DNA of 64,000 nt, taken from the NCBI GenBank assembly GCA_013396915.1, contig VWZL01005037.1, positions 727,140 to 791,139 of the forward strand, given 5' to 3'. This document shows, in pieces, positions 1 through 11,253 of the stretch. Position 1 is the first letter of the stretch; each line of letters opens with the position of its first letter. The DNA comes from Stercorarius parasiticus. Lineage: Eukaryota > Chordata > Aves > Charadriiformes > Stercorariidae. The notes below the pieces were generated by a model, which worked only from the letters and a program-made list of their open reading frames with translations, did no database searches and was not told the DNA's origin. The translations under genes were made by a program, and so were the position numbers.

Positions 1-1510
1 AACATAGCTTAAAAACAACCACATGCTTTGCCTTGTTCTTTCATATTAAGCCCAAAACTTTTTAAATAATTGGGAGCTGGGGAGCTGAAACACAAATTCA
101 GATAAGGACATTTATGTTCCAAGTTTGTTGTCTTCTCTTGTCTTCCCTCTCTTCATTACACGACTTTCTAGTTCCCCTTGCAGCAAGCCTTGTTGTTGTA
201 CATTTAAAGTGACTTTAAACAGAACATATTCAACTTATTGCATAAAATTTTACAACATACACATTCCCATTTATATCTAAAATTGATTTCCTTCAGGCTG
301 GATGCACTGAACCTCTTGACACTTTTTAAAGGAATATCAACTTTGACGTTAAGTATGTGACCTGTGATACAGTCAAAGATAAATGTATAGAATACAGGAG
401 GGTGTGTCCTATGTACTTACTTAATGATCTTAAACAAAGCATTAAGAAATTCCATGTGAGAAAGAGGAAAGGGAAGAGCATGTTTGGAAGAAAAGAACGT
501 CCTCTGTGATAAATTATGCCTATTTTTTGCATGGTATTCTACGTTCTCTATCTGAGATCATTCCCAAAAAAACCAATGTCAAAACAGCCCCAGTCCAAAG
601 AGTCAAACTATGCTAAAACTTACTTGCAAAGACAGAGTTCATGAAATGACTGTGCTTTATGCTCCGCTTTTAGTAAAGAAAGAAGATAAGTTTCTTGAAT
701 TGGTTACTGGTGGTGTACTTCCCACACTGTACTGTTCTCGTATTATACCAGATAACTAGAATTTTCTTTGAGTAGTCCATCAAAATTTCTACTGGCACTG
801 TAGCTTGGAGCCTGAAAAAAAGTAGCTCTTTTGAAGATTGAGTAAGAATTTCATACTAAATGACATATAATATCTTTGGAGTCCTTATTTTATCATATAA
901 TGATATTCCATCCAACATCAATCTAGAGTCACCTATAATGTATTTCAAAGAATGAAACTGAAATGACATTGCAGTGGGGAACTATGATTCGCTCTCATAG
1001 GCAGGGCATTCATGTCTGGTCTGCAGTAACTGCCTGCTGGTACTTTTTATAGAATGGGTTGGAAATAGACTATGGACCACAAGAAAAAAAAACACCACAA
1101 AAATTTGAGCTAAAGTCTGCCAAGTGATTATTCATAGCATTTACTTGTCTTCTCAGACAGGGCGGAACACAAGGTGGCCTTGGGAAGCCTGTGTTGATTC
1201 TGCTATTTCTTGTTCTTTCATCCAGTCATCTAGAAGGACAATTTATGAGCAGATGTTGGCAGATTCTTGCAAATTAGATAGGTTGTGTATATCTTAGTAG
1301 AATCAAATATGAATGCTATTTTTTTTCTTCTAACTTTGAACTGAAGAATTGAAAATAAATGCTTGAACTTTATACTTCTTAATTGACTTAATTATGTGGA
1401 CTCTCAGCAAGATTAACCACGTGTGCAAGATTTTGCAGGATTGGATTTTTGTCCAGTGCATTTACATGTCACATTTTGAATCTCATCCTAACACACCTTC
1501 CACAAATAAA

Positions 1511-1537
1511 ACACTGCTATTATACATATAGCAGTGT
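1511..1537. repeat. Perfect 10-bp inverted repeat (hairpin)
   Basis: The arm ACACTGCTAT at 1511-1520 is exactly complementary to ATAGCAGTGT at 1528-1537, with a 7-base loop. The stem does not extend further, so it is shorter than a typical microRNA precursor. No other function is suggested by the surroundings. Confidence 0.6.
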
Positions 1538-3122
1538 ACTTGTAAAAATCCAATCTAACAGGTGACTCCTGAAAGACTGATCCTTTTGTATCACCACATT
1601 TTGTTACGGCTCTGTTATGGGTTAAACCACTTAGGAGTTTACCACTGCAGAGGGAACACCTGCTAGCAAAAGAGTTTAACTGCAAGCTTTTCTATTGCTC
1701 AGTTCAGCTAACAAGCTGCTTTTAAATGGCCTACAGACAGCAGCGTAACACTAGTGAAGTTTTTTATGTTCCTCCTCTTGGGACATGTAGTGGAGAGCTA
1801 TTCATCAGTTATTAGGATTTCACCCTGTTTATGCCTGCTGTGAAAGCTAGGGGAACTTAGAGGAATGTACCTTATGGTTTCTCTTTTTTAAAAAAAATCT
1901 AATACAATTATCAGAGACATACATTCTCAGAGAAATAAATAAGACCTGCCATGACATAAATCTCTATTTTAACTCCCAGATTTGTCATTTTTCAGTGTTA
2001 ATATCATGTGTATTTTTAGAGTGTGCATCAGGATATTGCAGTTAGCCAACTTTATTAATAACATGCATAACTGCAAAGAATCAAATCCTTATTTTTAACT
2101 GTAATTTTTAAATCTATTTGTTCATCATGAGACTTCTTTTAAACTATGGTCTATTTTTTTACCATACTGAATACACAAGCAGAAGATACCAATGTTGAAG
2201 CCAGTAACAAACCACTTGTTTACAAGAAATTCTGAAAAGCAAACTGCATTTCTGAACTTTAATGTCTCTAAAATGACTCCACTTAGACATGTGTAAGTGT
2301 GATTCATGCTTCAAGACTGCTCACCTCACACAGAGTGATGTACTGTCACTATTTCATTCATTCTAAACAGAGTATCCATAAGGGTTTAGAGAGAAGACAT
2401 CACCATAAATCAATGTTATTGGACTATATTTTCAAACAAAACATTTTACAGACATAGACATCCCACATTCCATACTGATCATGAAACACTTGCGTGAAGG
2501 TCAGCTAAAGTCAGCAACAACTTATGGATTCATTTTCGGGAGGAATAAAAGATGCCCATGTATTTTTTCTGAGTACATTAAAAGTAGCTTAAATCTATGC
2601 AAGGTTTCTGTGTAGAATTCCTAATGGTCATAAGAGCTTTGTAAGGGCTGTAAAAGAAACAACATTAAGGAGACATGTAAGCACTTGAGGTTGTCTTTTC
2701 TGATGAAACTCAGAAAGGACTCAGACACTATGCTGGATAATATCACCACTTCGTAAAGCATGTAGAAATATTAATAGCAGTAAAATTTACTCCAGTGTGA
2801 ACTTTGATTCATTTAAAGACACTTATAAAATATGTTTCTTAGAAACATAAAGAAAATCCGATTAACTTAAATATGTGGTACCCTATTACATCTGTGATTC
2901 CTTTGTATATAAAAAGCAGGGCTGTGTTGTCAGACTTGGGAACTCTTTCATGCTTCTGCAACATAGTGTGCTCTGGTCGTGTCTGCCTTCATGTTAAATT
3001 GTGAGGTACCCCTGCTGCTTAGGTTGCATAGGAAGGGTCTGTGGATCAGGAAGATAACCAGCCTCTGGGGACTGCATTGTGCTGCACAGCATGCCGGCCT
3101 GCATTCTGCCCTGCCAATGGGG

Positions 3123-3152
3123 TTTTTTTTGTTTTTTTTTTTTTTTTTTTTT
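3123..3152. repeat. Poly-T tract
   Basis: There are 29 T residues in 30 bases, broken by one G at 3131. This is a simple repeat and a likely site of length polymorphism. No recognisable retroelement body adjoins it, so it cannot be called a LINE or SINE tail. Confidence 0.9.
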
Positions 3153-4458
3153 CTGGTAAAGATACCTGGGGAGGTGGGGATGTATCTGTCTCTCTTTATA
3201 CTGGGCTAGATCAAAAGTAGGCTGTTGTCTGCTTGCCTACATTTTTCTCAAGATTGGCAGGGACTAATGAAGAGATAAACAAGCTGATGCGAGTTTAGCT
3301 ATTTCAGACAAGTTACCCAGTCATTCTTGAGTAGTCCCCATTATTATTTAGCAGAACCTTTCTGGTTGTGCTGAAGTCTGACAACTCCTGTCTCGGTCTA
3401 CATTGAGGAATGAAATGGAACTTCTGCTGTGAATGTAGAATGTCTAATGTAGAAATTTGCTGGACCAAAATCCAATTGTTTTTCAAGTTTTAGTGGTGCT
3501 TTGGCCTGGTGTTTCTCATTGGGGTACTCTGAAGACTGAAGTTGCTAAAATAAGGGCAATAAGGTCTTTATATTAAAAAAAAAAAATCTTAATGTACTCA
3601 GATACTTCTAAAGAAATCCTAGACCAGTAAGTGTGCATATTTCTACAGCTTGAACTAAAAGACCTACCCTTACGGCTAGTGAATATATTGATCCTGTCAT
3701 TAGAGGCTGCAAGAAGGTTACACAATGAGCAGATTTAGTAAGACTTTGGGCTTGTATGAGAGGTGCAAGGGAAACCAAGCATGTCTCTTTAAAAAGGGCA
3801 AGGATTCACTTGTGTAAAAATATCATGATGTATACAGACCCATTAATACAAGAAATCTTAAAAATATGCTGACCAGATTTATTTTTTTTCAAGTGGTACC
3901 TCAACACCTCAAAGGGCATTTCTTGAATGATCCTCTTTACACATTGAAGGCTTTTTAAAGTAACAAGTAGGATAGTTTTAAACCACACTGCTAGGGATTA
4001 GATCTTGGCAGATGAGTAAATATGCTGTTTTAACAATCTTTAATATGTATTTATTGCACTTTTTAATCTATACACACAGTCTGGAAACAGATTGGAGAAC
4101 ACAGAGTCTGCTTTTCTTCTACTAAGGAACTTTGATCCATCTTTACAGAGTTGAGTACAGATATTTATGCCAGAACAGAGCTTAGGAGCAACCCTGGGTA
4201 ATAAAAGATGTTTCATTGGGAGAATCCTCAGCTGTCTAGTTAATTTGGTTTTCCCAGAGCAGAGGTCAAGATCTGTCCTTTGTAATTAGGCAAAAGAGAA
4301 ATGTCTACTTGTGTGTAACAACTAATAGTAAAACTTCTTGAAAAGCTCTCAGGTCAGACAGTCATCTCTGAGCCATGAGAACATGAAAAGTCTAACAATA
4401 TCTTTTCTATCTTTTCATTTTGAACCCAAAATTATTTGCTAGGTTATCTTGTAACATT

Positions 4459-4489
4459 AAAAACCAAACCAAACCAAAACAAAAAAAAA
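4459..4489 (+). repeat. (AAACC)n / A-rich microsatellite
   Basis: Three AAACC-type units run into AAAAC and then a run of nine A. The same order of units recurs near 31.8 kb, and T-rich counterparts occur elsewhere in the window. Confidence 0.85.
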
Positions 4490-5089
4490 GCACAAACCAA
4501 ATTACTGTATAATAATAGTTTTAAAAAAAGCATTTACTATAAGATTAAAAGATTCTTCTGTGTAATGAAATGCATAAACTGTAATTTAATGAATGTTCTG
4601 ACTAGAATAATACATTATTTTTGTAAAGAATATTGCAGTACACTGGAGGTACAGGAATTTATCATATACTGGAATTTATATGTTACACAGTGATGAAATC
4701 CATCTGTTAGGTGCTCACTTATATCACATAATGTAGTGAAAGCAGCCATCATCAATCACACATTAGTCTAATCCTACCTCCATATTCCACTACTCCTGGG
4801 TCATTGAAGAAAGGCAATGGTAATGATCAGACCTGTAATTACAGAGCAAAGTAAGTATACTGCGTTCCAGTGAGGATAATGATGTTTACTTTTCATCTCA
4901 AGATAAATTTGGTGCAATCAAAATGCTAATAATGAAGTGCCAGCTACAGAATATCTACTGTGGACAACACTGCTACACCCAGGGATTTCAATTATTCTAA
5001 AAAAAAACAGTCAACATCATTTTGTGAAGTGCTGCTCTGAGGCGAAGTTAAAGGCAGGTGTCAAAGAAAAGGGTTTTTGAAGACCTGAT

Positions 5090-5134
5090 GTTATTCCTGA
5101 CACTTATGTTGTTCCTGACACTTGTGTTATTCCT
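5090..5134 (+). repeat. 18-bp tandem duplication, about 2.5 copies
   Basis: Units at 5090-5107 and 5108-5125 differ at two positions. Each contains the core TTCCTGACACTT. A third partial copy follows at 5126-5134. The repeat is too short and too few in copies to be a satellite, and looks like a local replication-slippage event. Confidence 0.8.
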
Positions 5135-5861
5135 ACCTAGAGGAACTATACCAAAAGGAAAGGAGTTACAGAGATAAAAACAGTATAGATTTTCAGGGAA
5201 GCTAACTTACCATCTGGCATGTTTAAGTAAATGTGTTACAACACTGAATACATTTTGGCAATTTGAAATTAGTAGATGTATTTTGGTGGGACAAATTCAA
5301 GTAAAAGGAAGCAGTATTAGGGCAACTTCAAACAAAAAAAACACCATACGCTGCTGAACTGAAAATTTAAACTCAAGTAATTAAAGAAAAAATACTTCCG
5401 TACTAAACTCAAAAAAAGACTTTCCGGGACACAGTGAAGTGGAGGGGAGGAGGGAAAGCCCATTACTTATTTTAGGTGAACTTTTTTTTTTTTCTGAAAA
5501 TAAGTGCTTTGTTTTTAAAGTCTTTAAATTGTTTCTTTTTAAATTTGGGTTAGTTTATAAAAAAGCTGTTGTTTTTAATGAAAAGCAATGAAGTTTTAGG
5601 GCTTTGTAAAAGATCTTTTTGCACTTTCTCTTTTTGTTATGGGAGGGGGGAAAAAGTAGTAGTTGAATAATAAATAGTGTCCCTCCTGAAACTCAATTTA
5701 TTAATCAGCAAAAGAATTCACCCAGCAGTTGCTCCCATTGAGAGGCATTTGTATCATGCCTTAGTTGGTGCTATAAAATCAATTGGTTCTCATCAAGCGT
5801 GCTCTGTGCAAAACAGTGATAATGAACATATATTTGAAATAACGTGCAGTGATAATTGCAT

Positions 5862-5900
5862 TGGCCTCAGCCTCCAGCAGCATTCTGGCCATTGAGGCCA
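5862..5900. repeat. 8-bp inverted repeat in candidate element
   Basis: TGGCCTCA at 5862-5869 is perfectly complementary to TGAGGCCA at 5893-5900, with a 23-base loop. An 8-bp match can arise by chance. It is noted because a second, longer palindrome lies 160 bp away. Confidence 0.5.
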
Positions 5901-6060
5901 GCAGTGTGATCAGAAAGCAGGCTTGAAAAGAAAATATAAGGCAGGCCAGTAGAACAAAAATTAAAGTTGTGGCATAAACATTAGTCAGTGGCTGTGTAAA
6001 ATCAAAAGGTCTTGTCCAACACAAAATACACGGCCAAAGTATTGAATAGCTTTTCCTACA

Positions 6061-6094
6061 TGTACAGGTCGCACAGACCTGCACAACCTGTACA
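6061..6094. repeat. Nested palindromes, nuclear-receptor-like inverted half-sites
   Basis: The outer arms TGTACAGGT (6061-6069) and ACCTGTACA (6086-6094) are perfect complements. Overlapping them, AGGTC (6066-6070) and GACCT (6076-6080) form an inner inverted repeat spaced like an IR3 steroid-receptor element, but with the sixth base of both half-sites changed. The two pairings are mutually exclusive. Receptor binding is speculative. Confidence 0.45.
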
Positions 6095-6110
6095 AATAAC
6101 CCAATAAAGC

Positions 6111-7519
6111 ATTGTTCTTGGGCATAAGTATTTACAATTTAATCATTAGAGTCAATTTTAGCAATTCTATCATCCTAACTGCATTACCATACCTAACATT
6201 AGTACTACAGATTTAGAGGGCTCCAAAAGTTAATTGATGGACACAAGTTTCTGTGTCTCTATGAAACAATGTATCTTTCTGTCTCTTAAAGAATAACTAC
6301 TGTTTTTATTTGTAAATTGCTTGGAAATTACAAGACAGAAGAACAGATCACAAAGTATGATATGCATATTCTAGATTTTTTTCAGGGGAAAGTGTTGAGA
6401 AAACGGCAGAAAAGGGTGAGGGGAGGTGGCTGAGGCAGGAACTGTGGGGAGGAGAAGAAGCAGAAGTGGTGCCTCTGCTCACCTGTTCACCTGTGGCCTC
6501 CTAAATAAAATGATTTCTTCCCACAGCCCCCCTTTCCTGGACAGACCAGAAGAGAGGACACAGAGCAGAATTTAGGATTTTGTGTCTGACATGAGTGAGA
6601 CACATTCAGGACTTCCAATTGACCCTGATTGTTTTGACTTTCTGCAGTACCTGTGCCTGCTTCCCCATAAGAATCTGCATCCCATGTTCTCCTGTTTTCA
6701 CCAACAAAAAAAAATAAAAATAAAGAAATAAATAAAACATATAAGATGCAATTTTCAAACTGGGAGAGAAAAGGACTGGAAGGGAAGGCACATAGGGGAA
6801 AGAACTTATTTGTGATTCTTGACACAGAGAAAGCAGACTGTATAAAAGTTTGTGGACAATTATTAAAAGCCCTTGTAGCTGGGATTTGGCTTAGAACAGT
6901 GCACAAGTGCATACTTTTATTTCCTCTGAACAAACCCAGATTGCGATCTCAGTGATGTGTGACAGGATGTGTGCCAAGCAGGGTATTTCACTAAAGTCAT
7001 GTCAGATATGCAGGATGTCTACAGGGCATTCTTTGAGACCAGACCTGTGGTCCTTACAGTGAGAGAGCCACCAGGCAGGTCTCTGCCCCACCAGTTACCT
7101 CTGAACAGGCTGCAGGAGAAGCACCGGCTGATGCAAGAGGTGGGGAGAAGTCGAATAGGCACTGCTGGGTTTTTTGACAGATCCCCCAGGTCTGGAAATA
7201 GGGCTGGAACTCATCTGAAAACAGGTGGCTCAGTGAGATTCCCCCTGCTTCCTCTCCCATTCGAGTGGGAAACACTGTGAGAACAGTCCGTAGACTGATT
7301 ATTTGTGCTTTCAGTCCTTATCTAGGCCAGGAGCCAAAAATGCAGAGTCCTGGTCATAAGTTACCAGAAAGTTTTGTAACTTTGAGAGAGGTTCAGCCCA
7401 AGTTCAGTTCTAAAAATACGGGAATCATCAGTGGGGGGTTATTATTCTACACGAGCAGCCTTCTCCGTCCTATGGACAGAGTCTTCCCTGTTGCATTAGT
7501 TTTACATTCATGAAACTCC
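6111..7519. other. Unique DNA, no gene seen
   Basis: Overlapping frames of about 100-150 codons on both strands at 6.5-7.5 kb are chance openings. They show no domain, no consistent coding character and no splice-bounded exon. The part at 7030-7300 is slightly richer in G+C than its surroundings. A short A-rich tract (AAAATAAA units) lies at about 6705-6737. Confidence 0.55.
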
Positions 7520-9180
7520 ACTCATTGGAAGGCAATTACTCATGCTTAATATGAGGGTAAATGTGAACACACTCAGGCTTTTAGCCTCTCAGCATTATGC
7601 GGATTTATTGGCAGTATGCCCAAACCCTGCAGACCCTTTCCAGTCCGAGCCCCGGCTCCCCTCAGTCAGTAGCTTTGCCCGACACAGGACCGTGTGCTGT
7701 GGCTGTATCAAGGTTGACAATGTTGTGAAAGTTTTATCTCACCTTTACTGAAGTTTGCAGCTTTATTAAAAACTCCTGCAGTGATACATCCTGCAAAACT
7801 CAGCCTTTCTTCAGAGCTGTTCTGTCAATTGTGCTGGGGAATATCTGGTTTTATTTTGCTGGTTCGGAGTGGAAAAGTAGGAGGGAGAATACAATGCTAA
7901 AATAAAACTTTGCTTTGCTTCTTCAGGTTTTAGAGATTCCTTTGCTTTTATAATTTCTACAGGATGGAGTTGTTATTGCTAAGATATCACTTACAGTATT
8001 TAAATCTCTGTTATCCTCTGAAGAGGATAATACTAGAGTGAGGATATCATCATTGAAATTACGTAATTTTAAAACAAAGAAATCTACTTCAGGCTTTATT
8101 TTGTTATTTGTAAAACGTACAGTACAATTTACGCTCAAGTTTGTGTTTTCAGAGATGTTGCAGTAAAAATTTCAAAGTGTATGGAAACTGTGTCAAACAT
8201 GTTGAGCTTGAATAGCCATTACAATGGCATATTACGCTGAACAAAGGATCTGAAAACTGCCCTTGCTTTGTCAGTCATTTCCAAGTAATTAATTTCTATG
8301 TCCAAACAAGACGCACAGATGTGCTGACATAATGTTCACTGTTTCCAAACCTTTGCAGATATTACTCTTCTTATTACTTGTGCGTGCTTAGTGTTTGCTC
8401 TGAGAAAAGATTAAGAGCCCCACACTGCTTTGGTATAAATTCAAGGTACTGATAGTCAAATCATGGTGGCTGCATTGTGAAGGATTGCTATGAAAGCAAC
8501 TAGGTTTCATAGTTCACAATTTGCAACCTCCGCTTACTTTATATCATCATGCAAAACTGAATTGGCTTTAGAGCTGTTAGGTGCATTCTCAACGTGTATT
8601 CATACTAGAAATGGCTTGCATACTTTCATAAATGTGTGAATGTTTTGCATTAAAATTGGCTGTTTTCACTGGTCTAAACTCCGTGCAGACCCCAACAGTT
8701 TAGATTTGGTGAATTTGTATCTGATCATGTCAGCCTAATGAAGCGACTAGGCATCAGCTCTGACAGGCTGCCTGACATTGCACAAGATGGAAATAAAAGA
8801 CTCAGGGCAAAACCGTGACCCCGTACAAGTCAATGGCAAAACTCCTCTTGCCTTTAATGGGTCCAGGATTTCATCTATGGCTCTCTGCCTCATCTTTCAC
8901 TCACGGAGACAAACAGCACACGGAGTAGAGCAGGGACTGCAGACACTAGGCTTTCTCCAGTATATAATGAGGCATTAACTGAGTGAAGTTAGAGCTTTTG
9001 GATCTCAGCAGAGAAGTGGGCTTTTTTTATGAGGGTGAATGAAGGAAAGATAAACACATAACTAACTGGAAGGAAAAGCCACTCCTGCATATAGCGGGAG
9101 AAAGTGAGAGATTGCTTAGATTTTATTTTCATTTGGTTTTTCTCCAGCTTCCTGAAGTCACTTGACAGCCTACTAGAAAA
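7520..9180. promoter_or_regulatory. Candidate conserved noncoding cluster, proximal part
   Basis: The long stretch is of balanced complexity with few homopolymers and contains many short regulatory-type words: GCCATTACAATGGC (a small palindrome at 8215-8228), AAGTAATTAATTTC near 8284, and GATTGCTATGAAAGC near 8482. No coding frame has exon features. A short piece at 8825-8875 (AGTCAATGGCAAAACT and onward) resembles an old amniote interspersed repeat. Regulatory function is inferred from texture and position next to the CpG-rich patch, and is not demonstrated. Confidence 0.3.
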
Positions 9181-9654
9181 GACTCACGACCATTCATAGG
9201 CAAAACACAGAATAATGTCATGATTGAAAAATACTCCCTCAATGAAACTCCCACATGCAGAATTCAGACGGTGCCATAACTTAGAGGAATTTACAGCAGC
9301 CTCTGTCAGACACCTTCCTCTTCCCCTGGTGCTGATCACTTCATTCCAGGATAACGTGTTTTAATTACGGGGACTTCAGAGGGCAAAGGTGGGTTAGTAG
9401 CTTGCTTTGTTTTATGGAACATATGTATCACTGTGTTACGAAATATCCCCTCCTGGCCCATTACTCTGTTGAGGGTTTTGGTGCTAAATAACAGTGTGAG
9501 ATAAAGATCTCTTCCTGCACTGCTTTCACCTCCGCCACCCTGAAGCTCCTCCTGAACTGTGCAATCTGACCATTAATACAGATGGCGTATTTCAGGGCTT
9601 TCTTAATCTGTCTTTTTCCTCATAAAATTGCTTCAAACTGCTCCTCCAGCCGTC
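9181..9654. promoter_or_regulatory. Candidate regulatory segment flanking the CpG patch
   Basis: The segment includes GGGCAAAGGTGGG at about 9379 (DR1-like HNF4/COUP/RXR type), GTTTTAATTACGGGG at about 9358, and the E-box CATATG at 9420. It has no coding character. The motifs are individually common, and only their density makes the segment notable. Confidence 0.28.
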
Positions 9655-9855
9655 TCCTTTTGCTTGCGTGGGGGCGGTTTGCCCATCTGGGCAGCAGCCC
9701 AGATGGCAGGAATGGAGCATTGGTGCTCGATCCGGGAGCTGTGGCCACCTCGTGCCCCAGGTTGGTTTCTGCTCTCTGTGGCCAGATGCTGGTGGCGGCA
9801 CCGTGCGGTGGGCGGCAGCCGGGGACACGCCCAAGAGGGAGATCAAGATTAGCAT
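9655..9855. promoter_or_regulatory. Small CpG-rich patch with a strong hairpin
   Basis: About eleven CpG dinucleotides fall within 200 bases, in strong contrast to the CpG-depleted surroundings, together with GGGGCGG (a GC box). Several overlapping frames open here only because stop codons are rare in GC-rich DNA. The patch is too short for a classical CpG island. It could be an orphan promoter, an enhancer core or part of a conserved element. Confidence 0.45.
9682..9707. repeat. GC-rich hairpin with E-boxes in both arms
   Basis: CCATCTGGGC at 9683-9692 pairs perfectly with GCCCAGATGG at 9697-9706 around the 4-base loop AGCA. The stem continues outward past one bulged C. Each arm holds a CAGATG-class E-box (NeuroD/neurogenin/TAL type). 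It would be the most stable short hairpin noticed in the window. Confidence 0.6.
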
Positions 9856-10110
9856 CTCCCATTAATGATGCCTTTGCTTATGACTGGTTTTTATATAAAC
9901 ACTGAGGGCCTTTACTCATATTTCGCTCAGTTAATGTTCCCTGACTGAGGAAGGATTGAGTCCAGGCGTCAGGAGCTGGCTCTATAATAACAGCCTGATT
10001 AGTATTCAGCTCTGTTTACACATCAGATTTTTAAATGAACTTGAATGGAAGAAAATAGGTGGGATAATAGCCTTTGCCTCCTGATCCCCACATAGAAGGG
10101 ACCTTTCATG
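9856..10110. promoter_or_regulatory. Candidate conserved noncoding segment
   Basis: The segment is high-complexity, with TTTATATAAAC at about 9890, CTATAATAACAGCCTGATTA at about 9981 and TGTTTACA (forkhead core) at about 10013. It has no coding signal. It lies directly beside the CpG patch and probably belongs to the same element. Confidence 0.3.
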
Positions 10111-11199
10111 GCACGCTCCACCTCTCCTGTGCTGAGGGAAGAAAGAAAGCAGTGGGGTAGGCTGGAGGGGCAGGACCGACAGCCCTGCCCTTCCCAACTA
10201 TCTCCTCACAGAGCATTTCAGGGAAGTCATCTCCTGGCATGCATAGAGCTGCTGGGCTCAGCCAGCTCCCGCAGATGTGGGGTGCAGAGAGGCAGCTGGT
10301 CAAATATTTGCAGAGAGCAGGGTCTCCCTTCTGCCTGAGGCCCTCCCACCCTTCAGCCACGCACAGGCACGTGCACCCACACCGCTCTCCATAGAAATCT
10401 GCAGGCTTTCATCCAGCTCTCTATTCAAGCCCATCCCTGCCCCATTCAATTAAATAAACACATGTGTTATTTGTGCTGAAAAGACATGCAGAAGAATGTA
10501 TGTATATGTAGTTGTGTGCTGAGCTGTAAGCCTAAATCTGGCTTTATCCACCTGATGGAGGAACAAATAAGAAATTGCATGAGGTCCTTGGCAAATCTCC
10601 CAGAAGATGAAATACAGAGATTCTTAGCACGGTTCTCCTTGCTAGTCTTTAGGTAACTTTTCATCGGCTCTGAGGCAGCAGGATTTTAACCTCTGAGTAA
10701 AACTGAAGATGCAGGGTAAGTCTTAACTTTACGCATGGAAGCCTAAGTAACATTGATTTCAGCTGAGTTATCCTCATTTTATAGAAGAACAACCAGCATC
10801 AGAATCTGGCCCTGAACAATATCTTTGGAAGTTTAGGCCATGAAATAGAGAGGGCCATGTCTTTAGCTGTCATTAATCTGAGGTCAGTGGGTCTCTGCCC
10901 ACTTTAAATCAATTGTGGGACTGACACAGTGTCTTGCATTCTTGGGATAAAGACACTTAACTGTGGTTGAATGAGTGATTTCTTTCCCTTTGATATGGAC
11001 CAGGCACTAAACAAGGAATGTTTTAAAAACTAAAACTGAGAGCTAGATAAGGCCAGAATTAGAAGGATAACTTCTGTCAGTGGAGTGCTTGTGCCTTTCT
11101 AAGAGAGCAGTGTGACTTCTCAGGCACCTATGTTCACGGACTTTTAAAATATTGGAACACACGGTCTTAGCAGAAGCACGAAAGACTTTTTTTTTAACT
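10111..11199. other. Unique DNA, no gene seen
   Basis: 10110-10450 is moderately GC-rich, and overlapping frames on both strands there are chance openings. The remainder is ordinary AT-rich sequence. No repeat family is recognised. Confidence 0.55.
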
Positions 11200-11208
11200 T
11201 CATGTCAT

Positions 11209-11253
11209 ATCTCATCACATTATGGAGGCCTGTGCTGCATAATGTAATGAGAT
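11209..11253 (-). ncRNA. Candidate microRNA-like hairpin
   Basis: The arms at 11209-11224 and 11238-11253 are 16 bp each and complementary except at one position, around a 13-base loop. Read from the minus strand the mismatch becomes a G-U wobble, so a minus-strand transcript would form an uninterrupted 16-bp stem. A further four pairs (TGTA against TACA) form beyond a small internal loop. Length, loop size and stem quality fit a microRNA precursor. I do not recognise a known microRNA in either arm. A decayed MITE is an alternative. Confidence 0.35.

Larger units (their letters stand above)
1..5639. other. AT-rich unique DNA, no gene seen
   Basis: No frame on either strand is longer than expected by chance, and nothing here reads as a recognisable protein. 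There are no CpG-rich patches. Embedded simple features are listed separately: a 10-bp inverted repeat near 1.5 kb, a poly-T run near 3.1 kb, an AAACC-type A-rich tract near 4.5 kb and an 18-bp tandem duplication near 5.1 kb. It is best read as intergenic or intronic DNA. Confidence 0.6.
5640..6110. promoter_or_regulatory. Candidate conserved noncoding element
   Basis: The segment is of high complexity, lacks long homopolymers, has homeodomain-type cores (TAATTGCA at 5853, ATTAATC near 5700) and carries two sharp inverted repeats (5862-5900 and 6061-6094). It has no coding frame with exon character. This texture resembles vertebrate developmental enhancers, but conservation could not be tested here, so the call is inference. 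Confidence 0.3.

Noticed and set aside
6487..6933. 148-codon minus-strand open frame
   Set aside because: It runs through an A/T-rich simple stretch and carries no recognisable domain. Overlapping frames on both strands indicate chance.
7067..7080. CTCF-like word CCACCAGGCAGGTC
   Set aside because: It fails at several strongly constrained positions of the core, so a match this weak is uninformative.
9592..9862. Several overlapping open frames of about 75-107 codons on both strands
   Set aside because: They arise because the CpG-rich patch has few stop codons. All are open in several frames at once, which argues against coding.
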